Position numbers and translations under genes: made by a program | Origin: Eucommia ulmoides | Lineage: Eukaryota > Streptophyta > Magnoliopsida > Garryales > Eucommiaceae | NCBI GenBank assembly: GCA_016647705.1 | Contig: CM028334.1 | Location: forward strand, 11,193,546 to 11,257,545 | Reading direction: 5' to 3' | Length of the DNA stretch: 64,000 nt | Shown here: positions 35,390 through 46,190 of the stretch, in pieces | How the letters are laid out: every line of letters starts with the position of its first letter | Numbering within the stretch: position 1 is the first letter of the stretch | The notes under the pieces: generated by a model | Told to the model about the DNA's origin: nothing | What the model saw: only the letters and a program-made list of their open reading frames with translations | Databases searched by the model: none

Positions 35390-36545
35390 TCAATCTATGG
35401 GCTTGAGTCCCATTCCTTTCAAGGTTTTGTAAACCTTTTCTCGAGCTAATCCTTTCGTCAAAGGATCGGCTAAGTTATCATCAAACCGTACATGATCCAC
35501 TCTCACAGCCCCTATAGAGATATACTCCCTAATAGTGCTGTGTTTGCGACGTATTTGTCGCTTTTTTTCGTTATAATAACGGTTCTGAATCTTTGCAATA
35601 GTCGCGGTACTATCACAATGGATCAAGACAGCTGGAATCGGTCTCTCCCATAAACGGGTATCAGAAAGCAGGCTCCTTAACCACCCTGCTTCCTCGCTAG
35701 CTGAAGCTAGTGCAATCATCTCAGACTCCATAGTAGATTGAGCCAAAATAGTCTGTTTCTTAGACTTCCAAGAAACAGCTCCACCAGCTATACTAAATAT
35801 ATAGCCGCTAGTTGCCTTGGAGTCATCTGAAAGGGTATTCCAATTAGCATCGCTATATCCTTCCAGAACAACGGGAAACTTCTGATAATGTAATCCAAGG
35901 TTCATAGTTCTCTTTAGATATCTCATAATCCTATCAATAGCATGCCAATGTTCAATACTAGGTCTACTTGTAAACCTGCATAGTAATCCCACAGCATACG
36001 CTATGTCGGGCCAAGTGCAGTCAGTGGCATATCGGAGACTGCCTATGATGCTCGCATACTCAGTTTGTCTAACACCGTCACCGGTGTTCTTGAACAACTT
36101 CACACTAGAGTCATAAGGAGTACATGCTGGTTTACAGTCAAAATAATTGTATTTCTTTAGAATCTTCTCTATATAATGAGATTGGTCCAAAGAAATTCCA
36201 TGTTTAGACCTAGTTATTTTAATACCAAGGATTACACTTGCTTCAGCAAGATCTTTCATATCAAAATTAGCACATAGCATGGATTTCACATTATTCACAA
36301 CATGAATATTGGAACCAACAATTAGCAAGTCATCCACATAAATACATATAATAGTGCAAACATCAATTTCAGATTTATAGTAAATGCATTTGTCACTTTC
36401 ATTTACTTTAAAACCATGTGAAATGACTAGATTATCAAATTTCTCATGCCATTGCTTAGGTGCTTGTTTCAAACCATAAAGAGATTTATCTAATTTGCAT
36501 ACTTTGTTTTCTAGACTAGGAATAACAAATCCTTCAGGTTGGTCT
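35390..36545 (-). pseudogene. Copia reverse transcriptase C-part and RNase H
   Basis: The frame from about 36540 to 35390 encodes [19 protein letters not shown], the catalytic YVDDLLIVG (36345-36320), then [23 protein letters not shown] and [17 protein letters not shown] of RNase H, and ends [20 protein letters not shown]. It is one base out of frame with the upstream RT part; the shift lies near 36540, just after IYME. The acidic residues of the RT and RNase H active sites are present. Confidence 0.92.
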
Positions 36546-36828
36546 CCATATAAATCTCTTCTTCTAATTCACCATTCAAAAAAGCAGTTTTAACATCCAT
36601 TTGGTGCACAATAAGATCATGAATTGCAGCAAGAGATAAAAGCACACGAATAGATGTAATTCTAGAGACAAGTGAGAAAGTATAAAAGAAATCTACATTC
36701 TCTCTTTGTCTAAACCCTTTGGCTACAAGACGAGCCTTATATTTATCAATGGTTCCATCGGGATTCAATTTCTTCTTCAGAATCCATTTACATCCTATTG
36801 TTTTACAACCAGGAGGTAAATCTACCAA
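36511..36828 (-). pseudogene. Copia reverse transcriptase N-part
   Basis: Encodes GCKWILKKKLNPDGTIDKYK, ARLVAKGFRQRENVDFF and [20 protein letters not shown], standard RT blocks. It shares the frame of the integrase ORF, from which it is separated by a TAA at 36918-36916. The last few codons before 36511 are out of frame because of the shift near 36540. Confidence 0.92.
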
Positions 36829-36915
36829 ATGCCAAGTTCTATTTGACTCGAGAGAGTCTAACTCGTCATCTATAGCCTCTTGCCATAAACTAGCATCTAT
36901 AGAGGATAATGCCTC

Positions 36916-38649
36916 TTAGAGGGTAAGTGGATCCTCCTCTAAGGTATATGCATAGAAATCTGAACCAAAGTCTTTAGCTATACGAGGTCGTTTACTCCTT
37001 CTAGGTTCAATATCTAGTTCCTTATTAGATTCATTAATCCTAATGATAGGTTCATTACTAGAAGTCGAGCCCCCACTATTCTTCAATTTGAAAGGAAATT
37101 TATATTCATAAAAATCAGCATCATTTGATTCAATGATAACTCTATCTTTCAAATCGTAAAATCTATAAGCTTTACTATTTACCGCATAGCCAATAAAAAC
37201 ACATTCATAAGCTCTACTGGTAAGTTTTCTTCTTTTGGGGTCAGGAATTCGAACATATGCCAAACAACCCCAAGTTTTAAAATAAGACAAATTTGGTTTC
37301 TTATTTTTGAAAACTTCATAAGGTGAAATTTTACTTTTCGATTTGAGAACTCTATTAAGTACATAGCAAATCGTTAATAAGATTTCACCCCACCAGTGAG
37401 AAGCTGCACCGGAGTTAAGTAAAATAGCAACTACTGATTCAGCAAAAGTTCTATTTTTCCTTTCAGCCTTACCATTCATTTCAGGAGAATATGGTGCAGT
37501 TTTTTCATGAATAATCCCATGAGATTTATAAAAATCAATAAAAATATCGGAATCATATTTTGTTCCTCTATCACTACGTAATCTCTTAATTTTCTTATTG
37601 CATTGATTTTCAATCTCAGTTACAAAATTCGTAAACATATCAAAAGCTTCACTTTTATTTTTCATGAGATAAACATAAGTAAAATCAGAACAATCATCTA
37701 TGAATGTAATAAAATTCCGTTTACCATTCCTAGTCAAGACTCCATCAAATTCACAAATATCAGAATGTATTAAGTCAAGAGATTCAGATTCTCTAATTAC
37801 TGATTTATGAGGGGTTTTAGTAATTTTAGCGTGACTACAAAATTCACATTTTTCAAAATCATTCAAAGATAATTTAGGAATTAGTTCTAAGTTACTTAAG
37901 TTTTTAATAATGCGTTTGTTAACATGACAAAGTCTAGCATGCCAAATATTAAAAGAACACAACATGTAAGCAGAAGAAGAACTTTTATTAATTTCAACAT
38001 TCAGTTTGAACATTCCATCAGTTGCATATCCTTTCCCAACAAAAATATTATTTTTGGTTAGGGTGTACAAATCAGTCCCAATAGTTTGAGTGAAACCCGC
38101 CTTATTTAGAAGATAGCCTGAAACCAAATTCTTTCTCATCTCTGGAGTGTGCAGAACATCTTTAAGGATGACTGTCTTTCCAGAGGTAAACTTTAATTCC
38201 ACTTCACCAGAACCGGCGACAATAGTGGAGTGGGAATCACCCAGCAACACTTTCTTGTCTTCACTTTCAGAATAAGATTTGAACATGGTTCGATCATAGC
38301 AGACATGGCATGAAGCACCAGTGTCTACCCACCACCCTTCGGATCCACCAACTATATTGATTTCAAAAATCATAGCTATAAGTTGGTCCTCGGTAAGATT
38401 CGCCTGTGGAACAGGACGACGTCTTTGCCGGCAGTTCCGAGCCAAATGGCCCGCCTTCCTACAGTTATAACAAGTAAACTGTTCAGAATTATTTCTTGAA
38501 GGGAGTTTGTTTCTATTCTGATTTTGATGCACATTTCTGTTCTGGTTGTTGTGGTTGCGATTCTGATTTTGATTTTTCATATTTTTCCCTTTAGGTTTCA
38601 GAATTGCGTAAGATAATCTTTTGTGAGCGTTGTTAGAAACAACAAGCAC
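36916..38649 (-). pseudogene. Copia gag end, protease and integrase
   Basis: The 577-codon frame has, in order, a CCHC zinc knuckle CYNCRKAGHLARNC (residues 60-73), the protease site WWVDTGASCHV (near residue 109), a pre-integrase HHCC zinc domain with WHARLCHVNKR and CEFCSHAK, and the integrase core with LIHSDICEFDG, FITFIDDCSDF and PYSPEMNGKAERKNRTF. It ends with a basic C-terminal region (EPRRSKRPR). The start shown is only the first ATG after an internal stop (TAA at 38667-38665), not a true start; the frame is shared with gag. Confidence 0.93.
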
Positions 38650-38850
38650 TTCATCTTTCTGATCTTATTTTCGGGCCTCCTCCTCAATCCGAATACGAGT
38701 GATCAAACTTTCTAAAGAAAACTCTTTAGTTTTATGCCTCAAAGTATTCTTAAAATCTTTCCAAGAGGGGGGTAATTTGTCAATTAAAACAGCAACTTGA
38801 AATTGTTTATCAAGGGACATACCTTCAGCAATTATTTCGTGAGCGATTTT

Positions 38851-39273
38851 CTAAAGTTCATGAGACTGAACCTCCACTGATTTGTCGTCGGTCATTTGGT
38901 ATTTCAGATACCGACTAACAGCATATTTTTTACTTCCAGCCTCCTCAGTGTCGTATTTCTTCGAAAGAGCATCCCAAACTTCCTTTGCAGTTTTGTTAGA
39001 GCAGTAATAATCATACAGATCATCAGACATACCATTAAGAATAAAATTCTTACAACGGAAATCATTTTCCTCCCAAGACTTAACTTCTTGAATCTGAGCG
39101 TCTGTAGGAACTTGAGGTAATTGTGATTTTTCTGTTGTACAGACATATGCTACTTTTTCGATAGTAAGAAAAAATAACATTTTCTGTCTCCATCTTTTAA
39201 AATGAAACCCTTCGAAACGAAAGGGTTTGTTGAGATCAACAGTTACTTGTTTAAAATTGTGATCAGCAGACAT
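38851..39273 (-). pseudogene. Copia gag, N-terminal part
   Basis: Starts MSADHNFKQVTVDLNKPFRF only 28 bases after the LTR. FEGFHFKRWRQKMLFFL and GMSDDLYDYYCSNKTAKEVW are typical of copia gag (UBN2/DUF4219-type). A TAG at 38853-38851 ends it. The same frame continues to a TAA at 38667 and then into the zinc knuckle. It would form the virus-like particle shell; here it is interrupted. Confidence 0.9.
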
Positions 39274-39300
39274 CTTAGCAGATATTGAACGTCTTAAAAT

Positions 39301-40254
39301 TGTTGTCGCAGAAAATAAATAAAGAACGAGTTTACCAAAATTTCTGGGGATGAGTCGCGGACTAGGTCGCTCTCTTTAAGACGTTTCGCGGCTCTGCCCA
39401 AGAACGTGCAAGTAGTGTATCAGCCCCGTCGTCCCCAGGATAAAACAGCCCAGAATTCTCCTCTGTCTAGGACGTTCTTTGCACTGTAGAAGTCCCGAAA
39501 ACCAAACACCCCCACACACTGTTCGCAAAACGAACAAAACTGCTCGGAAACCAAAATCGGACAGATTAAACAGTACCGGAACAGATCGGAACAATTCCGG
39601 AAGATGAAACCGAAAATGTTTCGGAACAGAAACAGAAACAAAATCGGAACAGAAAACAGAAATAAAGCCAGAACAGAAACAGAAACAGTGCAGAAACTGG
39701 AGGGAACAGAACACTGTTTTTTTGTTGTGTGAAATTGAGAAAAAAAAAAACCTTGTATTTATAGGAAAAAAAAACAAACCGTTTGAGAATTTTCTTTTAA
39801 AACCGAAAATAAAAAAACGTTTTTAAAAAATTTATTAAAACGTTTCAATTAAAACGTTTGAAACGTAAAACGTTTTTCAACGGTTCAAGATTAAAAAAAA
39901 AACGTTTTGTTTTTTATTTTTTTAATTAAACTGTAATAAAAAAAATATTTTTAAATAATTTTTTTTTCTAAAAAGTAAATAAATGTCACCTCATCACACG
40001 CGCGACTCGACTCGGCACGGCCGGCGGCGGCGCGCGCGCGTGTGGTAAACCGGTAGGGATGTAACTCCTCTCCCCTCCACAAAATGTGGGTACCCCTTGG
40101 GGCACACCCCAAGTGTCTCACATACCCCTAGATATCCATTTTAATTTTACCTCTCTCAACCAATGTGGGACAAAAGGTTTTGAGGGATAAATCAATTTGA
40201 CACATTTGGCACTTTTTATTCTAAAAATTAAATTAAAATTCATTTGTTTCAACA
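39301..40254 (-). repeat. Copia 5' LTR (954 bp)
   Basis: Same ends as the other LTR. Minus-strand TATA box at 39765-39751 (CCTATAAATACAAGG), which should start the genomic transcript. No canonical TGGTATCAGAGC primer binding site follows it. Confidence 0.95.
39751..39765 (-). promoter_or_regulatory. TATA box of copia 5' LTR
   Basis: CCTATAAATACAAGG on the minus strand, identical in both LTRs (other copy 34297-34283). Confidence 0.7.
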
Positions 40255-40259
40255 GAAGA
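40255..40259 (+). other. Right copy of copia TSD (GAAGA)
   Basis: Matches 33809-33813. Confidence 0.92.
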
Positions 40260-41115
40260 AAGAAGGGTCTGAAGGCTTTGGCCATCTGTGTCCTAAATTT
40301 TTTTGGCCCTTTCGTGGTAGGTTTGATCACCGTTTCCTTATTGAAAACCACAATATTACGAGACGAGGACGCTTCGTTTCTCCGTATGTTCCTCCGTCTG
40401 GTCATGGCTCATTGCACCATCCCGTTCCCTGTCATCGCCTGCCTCCTCGAAGACCTCAAGATCCTTAACTCTGACCTCGGGCGGATCGCGTTGTCCTCCG
40501 CCCTCGTCGGCAACTGTCTGAGCGTCGGCGTATTAAGCTTCGACATCGTGTTTAACATCTCACAAACGTACTCGGCGGCGAGGGGACTTGTGGACATCAC
40601 GCTTGCCCTCGTGTTCATGGCCGCCATCGTGTTCAGGGTCAGGCCGGTCTTTAACCGAATGGCCAGGCGAACGTCAAAGGGTGGAAAAGCGAAAGATGGG
40701 TGCGTGTGCTTGATCGTGTTGGGAGCTTTTTTATGTGGCGTCATCACCAAATATTTCGAGCAGGAGGCACTCCTAGGTCCGTGGATTTACGGGCTTGTCG
40801 TGCCGGCGGGACCGCCGTTGGGATCGACGCTTGTGGAAACGCTGGATTCGTTCGTTTCCGGCATGTTTATGCCGTTGTTCGTGAGCTTGAACGTGGTCAC
40901 GATGAATCTTTATAAATTCAATCTCAGCCCTGCGTTTGCGGTGTCAAACATGATTCTCTACGTCGTCATGCTGGCGGCGAAGACGGTGGGAGCCATGGCG
41001 CCGGCGCTGTACTACAAGATGTCATTCAAGGATTCACTGGCGTTGGGTCTCATTATGAGTGCAAAAGGAGTGGAGGACTTGTCTTTTTTTAGCATAATGA
41101 AAGATCTAAAGTTAA
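40260..41115 (+). pseudogene. CHX exon 2, part after the copia insertion
   Basis: Uninterrupted for about 285 codons: KKGLKALAICVLNFFGPFVV, AHCTIPFPVIACLLEDLKIL, LGRIALSSALVGNCLSVGVL, GPWIYGLVVPAGPPLGSTLV and LGLIMSAKGVEDLSFFSIMK. These are the transmembrane helices of the exchanger domain, with the conserved VLNFFGPF and SALVGNC regions. Removing the copia element and one TSD leaves the frame one base out relative to the left part, so a separate small indel exists. Similarity stops at MKDLK. Confidence 0.9.
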
Positions 41116-41149
41116 CACACACACCAAACTCTAAAATAGCACCAAATAA

Positions 41150-41630
41150 AAATCTGGGGTTTTGACACTTTATACCCCTAAAACTTTACCATTATTTTAA
41201 TTTGGTCCCTATAGTTGTAATTTGAAATTCCATAATCATCCCACTTCAGCTCAAATTAATAGCTCCATTACAATTTTGGACAAGAAACAGTCAATTAACA
41301 TACACCTTACTATTTTTAAAGGGACTTTTTGAGCATTCCCAACCTCTTCCTCCCCTTTATAAATTTTATGCAAAAATATTCGGAGTATTTGGGCAAAAAG
41401 AAGAATGGGAGGAAGGGGGAAGAATTGAAATCGTTTGTAAGCCTCTTAAAAACATCAAGTGCATGGCAGATAATTGTTTTTCATTCCAAAATTGTAATGG
41501 GTATATATTATTTAGATTATAGTGGGATGATTAAAAAACTGAGATGCTATATGTTCAAATTAACATTTTGGGGACCAAACTGAAGTTGGTCAAAGTTAAA
41601 AGTAGAAAAATGTCAAAACCCATAAAATCA
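41150..41630. mobile_element. Small MULE-like TIR element
   Basis: Left GGGTTTTGACACTTTATACC and, reversed, right GGGTTTTGACATTTTTCTAC are inverted ends; further in, AATTTGGTCCC and GGGGACCAAACT also pair. No clear TSD. The right two thirds (41288-41628) recur at 43741-44074. Confidence 0.55.
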
Positions 41631-42429
41631 AATGACGTACGAAAATATAATTTGATAATCTATATAGAAGATAGTAAACAACTTTAAATTGATCATTTCA
41701 ATTCGACGACATATCCTATGGTTCATAACTAATACGACACTTACTAAGGCTTATTTAATTTATCAAATGCCACCTAAATTGTTGGTATGTTCAATTTGAA
41801 ACTATAGAGACCAAAGTGAAGTTTTAGTTAAAATTACATGAACATGTCCAAAGTCTTTTGGTTGTTGCAAGTGTACTTCAAAATTGACATCAACGAGAAA
41901 TACATCAAGGAAATCGTAAAAAATAGTCAAAATGATATGCCACAAATCCACTGTTTGTTTTCTGCATGAATCCATGTTCGGTTATACGGTAGTATCAAAT
42001 CAATAGTCAGACAAATAATAAAAGTCAATAAGTTGCCACAGTCGTTAATATGTCATCAAGAATCATATAAAAAAAAACATTTTTTTAACACTTTTATTCA
42101 ACTTGATTAGCTACTTATATTGATAAACAGAACAGTATTTATTAGGAAAGACTAGCTAAATAAAATATGAGGCCTAAAATGCAATTTAGCAAATCAAAAG
42201 GTCCGTAAAAACAATCACCCATAATTTAGAGGCCAAAATAGAATTTTCCGTAATGTGAAGGAAATAGAAACAGTAACATCAACCAAACGTCACCTTTTTT
42301 TTTTTTAATTTTTTTTTTTAATAGTAACAACCAACACCACTTTTTTTTTTTTTTTTTTTTTGGCGATTTCTTCTTTCAGCAAATTTTTTTTTTCACGATT
42401 TTCACTTTTATTTATTTATTTATTTTCAC

Positions 42430-43738
42430 TTTTATTTCACGATTTCTACTAAAATTATGAATAATGGGTACCATAACCCAGTCTCAGGGCGGTCGCAAAC
42501 CCGTTCTGATACCACCTGTGATAGCCCGTTTCCCAGGGCCGCCACACGGTTTCTCCCCTTGGAGAAATTAACACTAAAATCGATTGACCGAATTTTCATT
42601 CTATAAAGTCCGATAAATTTTTCAAACAACGGTGACAATCACAAATATCAAATTGATTGATTCAATTTTTATATCGATAAATAATAAATTCAACTATTAC
42701 AAATTAAAAAGAAATTCAGCTGAAATTCCTATCGCCGCATTATTTTCAAATACATTCAAATAAATTTCTGGTGCCGATCAATTCAATACTAAAGTTTAAA
42801 TTTGTAATTTAATATACAATTACGGCAACAATTATAATTATCATTTAAATTTTAACATATGACGACAATAATTATGTTCAATTTATCGAGTCAATTTTTA
42901 CAATGGTAAATATTAATCACAATTATTACAAACATAATTTCTTATGTAATCACCGTTGCCGTTTTGTTCTCACTGGTCCTGCAATAAAAAATGTGGGGTT
43001 GTGAGCTAACGCTCAATAGAACTTCCCCCTCTAATACGTGTATTTAATTAACGCGACAAAATAAACACATTGACATGATTTTCACATAGTTATAATTATT
43101 TCATGAAATTTAACAGTTACAATTCATCGACAGTAGTAACGTAAATCACCCAATAGACAAATTAAATACAAATATGAAAAGAGTTAAAAATTCTACCTGA
43201 AATCCAAAGCCGAAATCCGAACCGGAATAGTTTTATTGCTAAAAACCACTCCCTATCACTAACAATAGCTTTTTCATTTTTATCTCTAAAAGTGTCTCAT
43301 AACCTTCTTTAAGTATATATATATATATGTAAATATAGAGATCTTCTATTCCTCCCATTTACTATGATATTATTATAAATAGGATTTGTGTCTTGAGATC
43401 AACATGTACGCCTGTCATGCACCTCTAAATTGTGGCCACAAATCAATTCCTTAAGAGTTAAGGATTAAGAATTACACTTATGCCCCAATAATTATAAAAC
43501 AATTCATATTAATCAAATAATTATATTTATCCCCCTAAAATTATCACATACTATTTAAAAAAATTCATAATATACAAAATAACCCACAAATAATATTTTC
43601 CAACATATGAATTTAACATTAAATTCTAAAAATTATAGAGTATATATGTACATTACAAATTCGCAAAATCGTCTGTAAAAATATTAAACTTATATAAAAT
43701 AATATTTTTAAAAAATATAAATTTTCTGGGTATTATAT
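42430..43738 (-). mobile_element. Truncated LTR element with primer binding site
   Basis: The LTR runs from TGTGATAGCCCG (42517) to GGGTATTATA (43738) on the plus strand. Directly left, on the minus strand, GGTGGTATCAGAACGG is an initiator-Met primer binding site. It belongs to the family of the LTR at 5737-11575, without the Helitron. Confidence 0.65.
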
Positions 43739-44077
43739 AAACAGTCAATTAACATACACCTTACTATTTTTAAAGGGACTTTCTGAGCATTCCCAACCTC
43801 TTCCTCCCCTTTATAAATTTTATACAAAAATATTCAGAGTATTTGGGCAAAAAGGAGAATGGGAGGAAGGGGGAAGAATTGAAATCTTCTGTAAGCCTCT
43901 TAAAAATATCAAGTGCATGGTTGTTTTTCATTCCATAATTGTAATGGGTATATATTATTCGGACTATAGTGAGATGATTAAAAAACTGAGATACTATATG
44001 TTCAAAGTTATGTTTTGGGGACCAAACTGAAGTTGGTCAAAGTTAAAAGTAGAAAAATGTCAAAACCCATAAAATAT
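43739..44077. repeat. Second copy of the MULE-like element's right part
   Basis: About 335 bp at roughly 93-95% identity to 41288-41628, in direct orientation, beginning exactly at the LTR end. Confidence 0.75.
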
Positions 44078-44306
44078 TTGAAATGTCTCATGTTAACATG
44101 GATATTTTAAGCTTTTTGTCAATTTTAATTTAATTAAAAAAAATTGAAATATAGTAGAAAAAATACAATATCTATTTCCAAAATATAGAGTTTAGTAATA
44201 AAATAAAATTGAAAATTATATAGTCATAAAATAAAATTGAACCATGAACAAGTTAGCCTAGTCTAATTAGTTTCAAATACACTCGTTGTTTTTTTTTTTT
44301 TTTTTT

Positions 44307-44510
44307 GATGATGATGATAAGGTATGTCTTGGTGTGTTTATATGCATCTTGACTAATTATCTTCTTTAATGATTTTAAGAACGCATTCTCTTACATCGAC
44401 TTTGTGTAATCATGATTAAATTTAATATTTAATTCTTGAAGTATTTTTCATGAGAATCGAATCCTGGTTGACAAATAAATGACATCTCCACTTGTCAAAA
44501 TTTCTAAAAA
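44307..44510 (-). mobile_element. SINE, older copy
   Basis: On the minus strand ACCAGGATTCGATTCTCATG holds a worn B box (GATTCGATTC), followed by the same TTAAATTTAATC block as the neighbouring SINE. A T run at 44289-44306 on the plus strand is the A tail. Confidence 0.6.
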
Positions 44511-44591
44511 CATGAATTTGGCACCATTAAAGTAAAAAAAAAATAAATTTTTTTTGTAGATTTATAGTTTTTTTGGGAGATTTATAGTAAA

Positions 44592-44789
44592 GTGTGTCCG
44601 GACCAGCTTACGCATATATCTACTAATCACCTCACCAAGTGATCTTAAGGTCGCACTCCCCCTCATTAGCCTAGTACATTCAGGATTAAATTCAAGATTT
44701 AATTTTCGGAGTGCTCCTCACGAGAGTCGAACCCTGGTTGAAAAAACGTTGAGGCATCTCCTCTTATTAACCGAACTAACACTTGGGCT
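44592..44789 (-). mobile_element. tRNA-derived SINE
   Basis: On the minus strand it begins AGCCCAAGTGTTAGTTCGGT (A box near TTAGTTCGGT) and has B box GGGTTCGACTCTC about 35 bp on. It continues GTGAGGAGCACTCCG and GTGAGGTGATTAGTAGATAT and ends GTAAGCTGGTCCGGACAC. Layout and length (~200 bp) fit a plant SINE transcribed by RNA polymerase III. Possible TSD AGATTTATA on both sides. Confidence 0.7.
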
Positions 44790-44827
44790 GTAGATTTATA
44801 ACTAATATTTTACTTTTGATACTGCAG

Positions 44828-45901
44828 ATCATCAATAGAGACATATTTACGATCATGATAGTTGCTATTGCAATTTCATCAACACTTGTTCAAATGGTCG
44901 TGGCTATATAATCCCTACACAAAATATGTCGGCTACCAGAGAAAAAACATTATGAACTCCAAACGCAACGACGGGTTACCCATACTCGCTTGTATTCGCC
45001 GGCCGGACAACGTCGCCTCCATCATTGATCTACTCAATGCCTCGTCTTCTTCTGTCGTTTTCGTTCTCCACCTGATTGAGCTGCACGGTCAGGCCTCTCC
45101 GGTGTTCATCTCCCACCATAGCAACGATAAAAACACGAATGTCGACTGTTCTTATTCAGGAGACATTATCGCAGCCTTCGTGCAGTACACGACAAAAAAT
45201 GCTGGTGCGACGACGCTGCAAGCCTATACTGTGATCTCGCCGTGCAACATCATGCACGAGGACATCTGTACTCTGCGCTGAACAAGCTCGCGTCCTTCAT
45301 CATCGTGCTGTTCCACTGGAAATGGGGCACTGACGGATCGATTGAGTCTGAGGACCATAGCTTGAGGACAGTTTATTGCAGTATCCTCCACAAGGCTCCA
45401 TGTTCCATCGGAATCCTCATTTCGCACCGGAATTTGGAAAATTCTGGCCAATCGTCGAGCAAACCTTTTCGTATAGCTATGATTTTCCTAGGAGGAAACA
45501 ACGATCAGGAGGGATTGACGTACGCCTCGCGAATGGCGAAAAACCCTAATGTTTGCCTCACCGTGATTTGACTGATTTCGATGGACGATCAATGCTTTGA
45601 CGATACAAAATTTGTTCGTGATCTGGAGGTGTTGAACGATGCAAAACATGGTAAAGGTGTTCAGTACATAGAAAAAATGGTGACCGACGGGCCAGAGACG
45701 GCAGTGCTTGTTCGACCATTGGTGAGTGAATTTGAACTTATAATAGTAGGGAGACGGAAAAATTTGAGATCACCACAAACAAAAGAGCTCGATGAATGGA
45801 GTGAGTTCCTGGAGTTGGGGGTCATCGGAGACTTGCTCGTGTCGTCGGATCTCCGTGGAGACGCTTCAATCCTTGTGTTACAACAACTCTCTAGTGGGTA
45901 G
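44828..45901 (+). pseudogene. CHX exon 3, C-terminal region
   Basis: Encodes the last membrane helix (IINRDIFTIMIVAIAISSTL) and the cytosolic tail: LYNPYTKYVGYQRKNI, LPILACIRRPDNVASIIDLL, VVFVLHLIELHGQASPVFIS, LNKLASFIIVLFHWKW, FRIAMIFLGGNNDQEGLTYA and FELIIVGRRKN. It ends ELGVIGDLLVSSDLRG...SILVLQQ at TAG 45901. Frame changes occur near 44905 (before LYNPY) and 45280 (between EDICTL and ALNKLA), and TGA at 45569 stands in LTVI-stop-LISMDD. Confidence 0.9.
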
Positions 45902-46190
45902 GCGGATTTTTTGTTCGTAAGGAATTTCCTTCACATGGAAGCTTATATGTAAATCTCATACTGAATTTCCATGTTTTCTCATAAATATATAGAAATATAT
46001 TTTTTCAGTTGTCCAAAAAAGATACTTAAAATGATTTGGATATTACATTCTCAAGAACAAAGAATGTTTTATAACTGCAAAAGTTTTAATTTTCATAGTC
46101 ATCCAATTCTTAGCCCTAAGTTTGTTTTGTTCATTTGTAATAATCTTAGGAAGTAAATTTACTAAACTGCAAATTAAATAATTAATTATT
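45902..46190. other. 3' flank of the CHX pseudogene
   Basis: AT-rich, with no clear polyadenylation signal selected and no other gene. Confidence 0.4.

Larger units (their letters stand above)
33814..40254 (-). mobile_element. Ty1/copia retrotransposon, 6.4 kb, complete ends
   Basis: Two LTRs with TGTTG/CAACA ends bound an internal region read on the minus strand: gag, protease, integrase, reverse transcriptase, RNase H, in copia order. The TSD GAAGA is intact. LTRs are highly similar and differ mostly by indels in simple repeats, so the insertion is relatively young. The reading frame has three in-frame stops and one frameshift, so the copy is not autonomous. It sits in exon 2 of the CHX gene in antisense orientation. 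Confidence 0.95.
41116..44827 (+). other. CHX intron 2, enlarged by transposons
   Basis: CHX similarity stops after KDLK and resumes at IINRDIFTIM with nothing missing, so an intron is likely here. The acceptor TTGATACTGCAG (44827) is good. The donor position reads AAAGTTAAC instead of AAGGT, so it appears lost. The 3.7 kb holds a MULE-like element, a truncated copy of it, an LTR with primer site and two SINEs. Confidence 0.6.
33198..45901 (+). pseudogene. CHX-type cation/H+ exchanger gene, broken
   Basis: The gene pieces are exon 1 (33198-33413), exon 2 split by copia (33648-33813 and 40260-41115) and exon 3 (44828-45901). Together they cover nearly the full 750-850 residues of a plant CHX transporter. 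The N-terminal part is a multi-pass Na+/H+ exchanger domain with CVRLPPKIHSNGFW, FIFLAGVKMDVSMI and LGLIMSAKGVEDL. The C-terminal part is cytosolic, with LPILACIRRPDNVASIIDLL and FRIAMIFLGGNNDQEGLTYA. Family members exchange K+ or Na+ for H+ in endomembranes or plasma membrane. Lesions are TGA 33654, TAG 33696, a frame change at the copia site, a lost 5' splice site near 41115, frame changes near 44905 and 45280, and TGA 45569. Family identity is very secure; expression of a working transporter is excluded by these breaks. Confidence 0.9.

Noticed and set aside
40409-40750. 113-codon minus-strand frame
   Set aside because: Antisense shadow of the CHX exchanger domain, which explains the same bases far better.
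44592-44789. tRNA gene on the minus strand
   Set aside because: Has A- and B-box-like words but does not fold as a tRNA and continues into a SINE body.
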